Shown: in pieces, positions 56,903-64,000 of the stretch | How the letters are laid out: the number at the start of each line of letters is the position of its first letter | Position numbering within the stretch: position 1 is the stretch's first letter | Assembly (NCBI RefSeq): GCF_003576645.1 | Contig: NC_044916.1 | Span: 32,069,691 to 32,133,690, forward strand | From: Ipomoea triloba | Lineage: Eukaryota; Streptophyta; Magnoliopsida; Solanales; Convolvulaceae | Direction of reading: 5' to 3' | Length of the DNA stretch: 64,000 nucleotides | Made by a program: the position numbers and the translations under genes | The notes under the pieces: model-generated | What the model was told of the DNA's origin: nothing | Seen by the model: only the letters and a program-made list of their open reading frames with translations | The model's database searches: none

Positions 56903-57792
56903 GAGTTAAATCCTTTTTTGGTCCTGGACTTATAGTGCATTGGACAATTTTAGTCCGGATTTATTAATTTGACCACATTTTGCCCTGACTTTGTTAAAAG
57001 TGGACAATTTTAGTCCAACGTTAGTCAACCCGTTTGTCAGCAGTGAAATGGAGGGGTATTTCCGTCCTTTTTCAATCTCCAAACAATAGTTCATATGTAG
57101 TCCTTGGGTTAGTGACTATTCCATGTGTTTTCAACGAACCACCATTATTTCTGTTCAAGCCTCATCAGTGCCTTTTCTTAAAAGCTTAATAAATTTCTGT
57201 TCAAGCCATGAATATATCCACTCAGTTCACTGTTAACAGAAAACTTAAATCCCAGTGAGGACAGATAAAAATAATAAAACTCTTCAAATCCTATTCCCAG
57301 GGTAAAAGCCACCTATAGAAAACAGACATTTCCAACACCCATACCTCTTGAATCTTGATTTCTTCTAACTTCAGTACATACTGAAACTATCCTCATTGAT
57401 CAATTCCCCACTCTCCTCTGGGTGGGTACATGTGTTTGTCTATAAAGGTGGCAAACCGACGAGATTCCGGCGAGTATGCCAGGTTTCCGGCCACGGGCAG
57501 CGGCGAAGAATCGGCTTCGGCTTCAGTTTCAACTTCAGCTTCAACTTCAGCTTCGGAAGGCGCGTCCGAGTCGTTCGATGAAATGATTCGACGGGAGATA
57601 CAACAGGAGGCGGATTACTTGTTATCGACGGCGACTGCGCCGCCGCCGATGTTCTCCGGGTATGGACAGTCCGGGGAGATAACGGCCGTTGTGACGGCGC
57701 TGACGCAAGTTATGTCCTCCCAGAGGTCAGCCGGAGAACAGTGGAGGTTTGGCGCCGGCGCCGCCGCCGCTGCTCCTTCGTTGGCCGGCGGG
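56903..57792. mobile_element. Truncated second copy of the Pack-MULE with ERF fragment
   Basis: The left terminal repeat starts GAGTTAAATCC at 56903 after TTTTTAATA, as in the copy at 39409. It continues almost identically through the ERF fragment (frame from 57430, with VMSSQR for VISSQR) and stops at the N at 57793. The right terminal repeat is missing because the next base belongs to FPA intron 1. Confidence 0.85.
57430..57792 (+). pseudogene. Second copy of captured ERF fragment, truncated
   Basis: The same N-terminal ERF sequence as at 39936 (MCLSIKVANRRDSGEY to PSLAGG), ended by the N. The AP2 domain is absent. Confidence 0.65.
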
Positions 57793-57793
57793 N

Positions 57794-59322
57794 ATAAAAA
57801 TTATGAACAAAACTATATCAGGGGATGTGGATTGTGGAGGCAGAGGTTACTTGGAAGTAACCTTTTGTCTCAGTGCAAATATAACTTCTATTCTTATTAT
57901 TCTTCTATGATTTTACTACACACCACATAAATTTGGCACATAATCATAAGGTGTCTCCTCTACTGGAGATAATCTTGATATTCTCCAGGATAGAGCTTGA
58001 AGATGGCAACATTATGCACAGATTGAACTTTAAATCCCTCACTCCCATGCTTATGCTTATAATTCAAAAAGATGAATATAAGTTTTGAGTATGACCAACA
58101 TTCTTTGATGGTCATTGGGGAACTGGAAAGTGAAATGGGCATTGGTTCCTTTCAGCTAGGATCTTCTCCATGAGTTGAATTTGATAGTCAATTCTATTTT
58201 ATTATAATTTTATTGGCAGATTGAATCAATGGCTTATCCATGATTGGCTCTTTAACATGTAATTGGGAAACCCTAAACAGGTAAAACAGTAAAAATTTCT
58301 TACTTCCAAAAAGGGATGGCTGATTATTTTGATCATAATTGGTTAAACTTGGTTTCTTAAGAAAAAAACTTCAACAGAGAGTGAATTTGATTGTTAAAAT
58401 TTTCTTCCATGGGCTCACTGCCAATTTTCTTCCACAGAAGGAGATTTATCATCAGCAGAAAAGATTATCTGCTGAGCATGAAATTGGAAACCTAAGCTGC
58501 TAAAGTAGTATTTCTTATTTTCAAACACACATGAAGGACAGATTGGTGAGTAATATTAATATGTTGCAGTTTTTAGATTCTAAAAACTTTGGGACTCCAA
58601 AACTAAAATTTGCCCCAGGATATTTGAATTTGATAGAAATAAGATCAAACCCTAGTTTTTGTGTGAAATTTGATTGATTGATGCGCCTTTGAGTTGTCAC
58701 GCATTGCAGGGGGCCAAACTCGAAGAATTCCCTTTCTGGTAGACTTAATCAGTTATACACTTGGGAATTTTCAATAATTTCAACGAGATTTTGTTTTTGT
58801 TTGCATAGGATAGGATATAGTTTAACATTAGACTTGTCGTGTTTGTTATCTACACGCTTCACCAATAAAGTTTGGAGAACGACTGAAAAATGGGGAGGGG
58901 ATTCGCAACGAGAATAAAGCAAACACAAAGTGAAGTGTTAAAACAAATGAAATTTGGTTACAGATCCAGAAAAACAAATCCATTATCAAAAAGCAAAAAC
59001 AATAGAGCCAAATCATCATCATCAAACAATGGCGAGACACGAAAATACAAACCGGTTTCGCGAATTCAATCTTAAGAGGATTCCCGCGAAGCACGGTTCC
59101 CTGGAGCGCGTCCTTGGCGGCCTTGGCATCTTCTAGGCTTCTGAAGTAGAGGAAGGCGTAGCTGCGGGCGGAGTAGGAGGTTATGCTGTCGACCTGCCCG
59201 TACTTCTCGAACAGAGCAGTAAGCTCGGCTTCGGTGACATCGGGGGTCAGATTACCAACCCACAGGTTATTCGTCGCCGTATCGAACTCCGGTTTCGCCG
59301 AGGATCTGAAAGGCGGCACCAT
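57794..59322 (-). pseudogene. FPA gene fragment: exon 1 and most of intron 1
   Basis: It matches 34027-35556. Exon 1 (59322-59053) encodes the same RRM1 ([17 protein letters not shown]) with an intact donor. The rest of the gene is cut off at the N at 57793. An in-frame upstream ATG at 59370 is kept. As assembled it could only make an RRM1-only product running into intron 1 (stop at 58846). Confidence 0.85.
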
Positions 59323-59370
59323 GGTACAAACCCTAGACTGCAAAAACGGTTGCTCCGTATTTGGTTGCAC

Positions 59371-60157
59371 GAAAATAAAAAAGGTGAGTCAAAAATTGGA
59401 ACGGAGAATGCGAGAGGGGGAGATAAACAACAAATCTATGGGCGTCTGTCGTCTGGTCTACAAGTTATTATACGTATAAGATGGAGAGAGGGAGTGCGGC
59501 GACGTCGGAGTGTTTGCGAGAAACGGATGAGAGAAGGAATGAAAAACCGGGAGAACGCCTCGCCCTCGCCAAAGAACGTAAATCCCAAACAGAATTTGAA
59601 ACAATTCCGGACTGGGTTCTAGATAACCCCAATTTATTTTATTACCCCTCTATTTATTTTCCTTCTGTATTACACTATATTACGGAGTATCTATCTATCT
59701 TTACTACTACGTATTTGAAACGAATTTTTCTATATATTTTTTTTTTCTTTCTGTATTACGGAGTATTTATTTACTGTATTAAAAATTGAGTATCATTATA
59801 AATTATAATTTAATTATAATTTTATTTAACAATATCAACTCAATATGTGAGACTATATCCAGTTTAATTTTATATACATTGTAATATTTCATTACAACAC
59901 AATTAAAATATCCTTATAATTTAATTACACATTCATCTGACAATATTTACTCACTACGTTAGACACATTATTTGTAGATACAAAATCAATTTAACGTAAT
60001 GATCATTGTTTATTTTCATTCATTAAAAGAAATAACGATGATCCACTGAATAACAATTGTTATATATAGCCGTAGGCAAGGTCACATTAGAAACGGAGTT
60101 GAACATATAAATTTTGCAATAATATAGGCACCATAAAACTCAAATTAGTAACGTGTT
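59371..60157. other. FPA upstream copy and AT-rich spacer
   Basis: It corresponds to 35605-36480 but with a single copy of the 194-bp unit. No gene was seen. It ends at the target site TAACGTGTT of the following insertion. Confidence 0.6.
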
Positions 60158-60799
60158 TTTTTTTTTTTAAGATAAACGCAGCTAGTCCATTAATTCATAA
60201 CATAAAACGTCTACATCAATGATCAATGAAATGGTAAACCATTCCTTACAGTCAGATATAGAAACTACTTTTCTAAACCATTCCTTCAGGGAGTTTAAAG
60301 CTTCATCAAAGATATGGGTCTTCGTCATCATTCTTTTTTGCTCGCTCAGGATAGGATCAATACTTGTCGAAACCAAACTAAACGATTTATGCTAATGAAA
60401 ATGAAAAGCTCGTGAAAGTAACGAGAGGAAAAATGCTCGTGAAACTAACGAGAGGAAAATACAATAATAGAGAAAATAAAAAAGTGGGTAAAGTCAAAGT
60501 AGGATTGGGAGTTCAAGACTACCAACACAAATCTCAATACCTACCTACTATTATTTCATTCAAAGGGAGAGAAAACGGAAGAAGAAGATATGTGGCGGTG
60601 ATTGGAAGCGGACGGAACTGCGACGGTGGTCGGGGCGGAAGAANAAAACCGCCGGCTCAAAGCTCCATTAGAGCTCCGGCCGGAGGCCAACTCAGAGAAA
60701 GGCGTTTAATTTTAGAGAGAAAAAGAAGGCAGCATTAGGGTTTGTCTGTGATATTATTATTAATATTTGTGCATACTAAAGAGAAAAAGGAGGTAGCAT
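60158..60799 (-). mobile_element. Retroposon-like insertion with 9-bp target duplication
   Basis: The insertion is flanked by TAACGTGTT (60149-60157 and 60800-60808). The uninterrupted site is AAATTATTAACGTGTTGTTT at 43283-43302 and 51413-51432. The left edge is a T run, that is, a poly(A) tail on the minus strand. A minus-strand frame (60376-60182: FDEALNSLKEWFRKVVSIS) could be the 3' end of a retrotransposon or retrocopied gene, but I do not recognise it. A single N lies inside at 60644, so the interior may be incomplete. Confidence 0.6.
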
Positions 60800-61187
60800 T
60801 AACGTGTTGTTTATAAAACTCATTTAACTAAAATTTATATTATTATTATTATTATTATATACTCACATAGTCACATCCACATATTAAAATTTAACGTAAC
60901 GATGAATTGTAATTTTGTATTACGAATCGGAAAAACCAAAATATATCTGGCTACGCAAATACAGTACACTAGCAGGAAAGGGACAAATAACCACTCCATC
61001 TCTCTCTCCAATCTCTCTAGTTTGTCGACTACGCTTAGTGGGTGGTTGCCTTGTACAAGTACTAACCAAATCTAGAAAATCAGTTATATACAGTCATGAA
61101 ACAGACCCACTTTAACTTGTGGCTCAGTGGCAGTAGAACAGTTTAGTTTGAGAGGGAGGACTAAATGCAACTTCTCTTGCTGATTAT

Positions 61188-63545
61188 TTAGTCTAAATCC
61201 TTTCTCTTGAGAGACATTTCAAAGTTGGAGAGGATCGAGGCCAAGGGCATGGGCGAGTTCCTTGACAAAAATGAAAGGGCACTCATTCCACAGCTGAATA
61301 AAACCTTGGCCACCCCATCAACTTCCTCCTCGTATTGTTCATAAATGAAGAAAACTGAGAACACCAGGACTAGGGCTGCATTTATACCTGGGTTCAGTAA
61401 TTCAGGAATAGAATAGAATATAATAGGATGTCTTCATAACAACAACCATTAAACAAGGCAGTATTTAAACAGCTCATACCTACGCCAAGGATAGCAGTCA
61501 ATGAAAGTGAAACAATCAGCTTCAAACAGTACAGCAGCCCTGCCACCTTCAGAAATAAATGATGTTACTAGAGTACAACCAACTAAATTGCACAAAAAAA
61601 CATTTTGTGTCAATTTTATTACCATCTATATTTTTTTCTCTCAGCTTCCCATATCATTCTTATTATCTCAGAAATAAGACAAAAGAAGATATTTTATTAT
61701 ACCACATCTCCACTACAACTTCAAACTACAATATCCAAGGACTAGGATCAAAACTCAAAAGCACTTTTTGGTTTTCTCTTTTTCTTCATATGAGACCATG
61801 ACTACACTATAAGAAACATTTCTAACCCAAGGCATTCAGAAACCCCGAAAGGTGTCTTAACAAGTTCGTTCTGAGTTTTCATTAATTAATTAAATATATC
61901 TTAGAATGGAATCCAACAAAAATAAAACCAGGTACCATAGGACCTAAAAATTGAATCACCTAAGTCGCCCAAGCAATACCTTTGTCCCACTTTATTTACT
62001 CCTCATTCACATTCCATACAATTATCCCCATCCAAAAGTAAAGTGAGTCCATAATCCCTTTCGTAGACACACACAGTAATAGGTTTCTCTGAGATACTGC
62101 CACTAGGGTAACTTTCTATGTCACACAAATGAAATTAACAGTAGATGCCATCTAAGACACTTTAGTAGAACTATAAGATTAGTTAAAGGGTGATATGAAT
62201 GGGACATTGGGACTAAGGTGTGACTATGAGAACTTTCCATTCTCTCAACAACAAATAAAAACAAGCGGAAAGAAGGATGAAACACTTCAAGAATATTTAA
62301 CTTGAATTACTTGGTCAGTATTACTTGAATCAGATAACTATGCATAACAAGTTTCATTTGGAAGCATACCTTCAGAAACGTACACCAGTCTTCTCCTTGG
62401 GCCAGCAACCTTCTTCCGTGATTCATTCTATTCCACATATTGCCTATTGTTGTGACACATATTCTCATATCCACTTCTGAAATCTCAAAACAAGACCACG
62501 ATATTCTTGGAACAGTGATCCCATATCTGCAAAGATGTCACTATTTCATGAATAAAGAAGTGCTACACAGATCTGCCTCAACAAGTAAACGGATAAGATG
62601 AAAGCATCAAGTGCCAGTTCCCTACAAAAATACTACTTCAGTATTGTCAAGGATTGATAGTCAAATGACTAACTTTAGATCTCAATGTGTTGACACAATT
62701 CTGCATGGTTGCTTGTGGGAGAGACAGAAATATAGACCTATCTACACCATTCAAAAGATAATAATTGTGCTACAACACATGGATGACCATACAACATGAG
62801 TACTATAAACACATTAGTCTTACATAGAGAAGATAGATGACTAACTCCTGATGTGGGTGACACTATTAACTAGAAAGATGGAATGAAAACATGAGGGAAA
62901 CACATCCTGCATCTATTAATTCTTTTGCAACTAACGATCATATTTACCAAGTCTCCAATATATACTCCTTTGCCAGTATTTAGTTTATGCACAATGCAGC
63001 TGCTATAAGATTTTATTCATTTCCTTTATCTAAGTTGGGAGAATTAAAGGATGGAGCAAAAATTTAAAAGTGGTGAGCTACATAGTAGAAGGGGACAATA
63101 CGAGAAGTTCTTTTTAAGTTATAGAGTTCAGAGAAATAAGGAGTCATGGTTCCCCTTGGTGTCAAGGTGACAAGGTGGCTTCATCCCAATTAGAAACTAG
63201 TATGCAAAAATATTATATCAAAGTCTGGGCACAAAGAAACTTTCATGGCCATACTTACACGACTGGTGGCAGAACGCTGTATCCACAAAGCATCGTAGCA
63301 ATTAGCAGCAAAAGAATGGCAAGAGATGAAACAAAAGTTCTTCCATACAGGAAAAACCAGTAATATATCAAAAACCATAGCAGAAAATGAGCGAATGTAA
63401 TCTTCTCATCTCTCCAAAGCAAAACTTCTGCAACTGTAGCAATGTAATATACAGTTACTCTCAGGTAAAACAAAGACCGATGCCACAGAACCTTATTCTT
63501 TAAGAATTCTTCCAAATTCGTAAACAAGAACATGTACAAAGTCAT
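61188..63545 (-). CDS. Reticulon-like protein, four exons, intact copy
   Basis: Exons 63545-63259, 62526-62370, 61546-61480 and 61375-61188 join to 232 residues. Motifs are AEVLLWRDEKITFAHF, FFLYGRTFVSSLAILLL, LAQGEDWCTFLK and GVALVLVFSVFFIYEQYEEE. Two long hydrophobic hairpins separated by a hydrophilic loop, plus YEQYEEEVDG, fit the reticulon homology domain, which wedges into ER membrane and shapes tubules. The pattern resembles the reticulon domain fused to plant 3beta-hydroxysteroid dehydrogenase/C4-decarboxylases, but no dehydrogenase exons are upstream; the coiled-coil gene is there instead. It is therefore either a stand-alone reticulon-like protein or a truncated relic. The first exon may begin upstream of the ATG. 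The two other copies of exon 3 carry a one-base insertion. Confidence 0.75.
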
Positions 63546-63585
63546 GACTTATACAAACACTCAGAAAGCTAAAATTTGTTTGGCN

Positions 63586-63720
63586 CGCTTCATGGCAAGG
63601 TCGTGCAACTTGATTGCCATGTCCTCAGTACACTTAATGTTTTGCAACTCTGTTAAGAAACTGTTCTTCATGGCCTGCAATTGTTGACAGGCAATACACA
63701 AATTTTATGTCATGGGGTAT
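63586..63720 (-). pseudogene. Coiled-coil gene fragment, exon 1 only
   Basis: It matches the first coding exon of the gene at 55035-55741 (ATG at 63671; IKCTEDMAIKLHD variant, as at 37376-37578) and its upstream acceptor. The rest is replaced at the N at 63585 by the reticulon-like gene's upstream DNA. Confidence 0.75.
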
Positions 63721-63818
63721 TTTGAACTTCAATCTTTCATAATTTCAATATAAAGAACCAAAAGAAGATCTAACCAAGGCCTAAATGTGTGCAGTAAATT
63801 TAGGGTTTTAGGGTTTTA

Positions 63819-64000
63819 GGCCCTAATGGGGGCAAACTGAAAGATCCAGATGGCTCTGACTTTACATTGATATTACTACAAGGTGGTGAGAACACCGAAG
63901 ATCTCCCTGATGGAGGCAACAAACCCCCTCCATGGCCTGAAGATTTATCATCCATACACTAAATTCTCCAAACCCAACCCTAAAATTCCAACACCTGAGC
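63819..64000 (-). pseudogene. Duplicated bZIP 5' end, cut by the window edge
   Basis: The third copy of the first ~45 codons of the bZIP gene (ATG at 63955, MDDKSSGHG variant) plus the start of its 5' UTR, with TTTAGGG-type sequence at its inner edge. Confidence 0.85.

Overview
This is plant nuclear DNA, most likely from an eudicot. It is AT-rich, carries intron-rich genes with GT-AG splice sites, and encodes plant-specific families: a group I bZIP factor, a flowering-time protein of the FPA type, a strictosidine-synthase-like protein, paired TM9SF/TMN proteins and reticulon-like proteins. Transposable elements of plant type (Ty3/gypsy, Pack-MULE, LINE, a hAT-like end, SINE-like sequences) are also present. 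The species cannot be named from this window.

Layout, 0-36 kb (ordinary gene space). Two tandem intronless TM9SF genes lie at 1-1650 (5' end cut by the window, tail frameshifted) and 2770-4743. A minus-strand EDR2_C/DUF1336 protein (5859-7958) ends in a 16-copy, 26-residue repeat tail. Its 5' half is repeated without visible change at 8166-9419, right after a single N, which is best read as an unmerged contig overlap. Next come a four-exon strictosidine-synthase-like gene (12077-13559), an 18-exon mitochondrial ETF:ubiquinone oxidoreductase gene (14104-20345), a four-exon group I bZIP gene (21009-24008, minus), a repeat-poor intergenic stretch (24.8-29.2 kb), and a complete five-exon FPA-type gene (29214-35556, minus).

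Layout, 36-64 kb (mosaic). About four partial copies of one ancestral arrangement follow each other. In plus-strand order the arrangement is: FPA exon(s) and intron 1; FPA upstream DNA; a reticulon-like gene (minus); a small coiled-coil gene (minus); a fragment of the bZIP 5' end (minus); and a Pack-MULE carrying an ERF transcription-factor fragment. Each copy is incomplete. Most junctions are single N characters, and there are two long N gaps (40857-41582, 53471-54027). The only intact reticulon-like copy is at 61188-63545 and the only intact coiled-coil copy is at 55035-55741. The copies differ by insertions: a Ty3/gypsy element, a solo LTR or an empty site at one position; a LINE in one copy with its empty site in another; and a retroposon-like insertion near 60.2-60.8 kb. 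I read this region as collapsed or mis-scaffolded haplotypes or homeologs of one locus, possibly over a real local duplication. Order and copy number here should not be trusted without long reads.

The genes in the first 36 kb do not form a pathway. They are independent housekeeping and regulatory genes: Golgi/endosome membrane proteins, mitochondrial branched-chain amino acid and lysine catabolism, a bZIP regulator and an RNA 3'-end regulator. The most interesting biology is the repeat-tailed EDR2_C protein, the bZIP 5' end fused upstream of a coiled-coil orphan gene, the ERF-carrying Pack-MULE with a 9-bp target duplication, and the gypsy element whose reading frame runs through the polypurine tract into the LTR.
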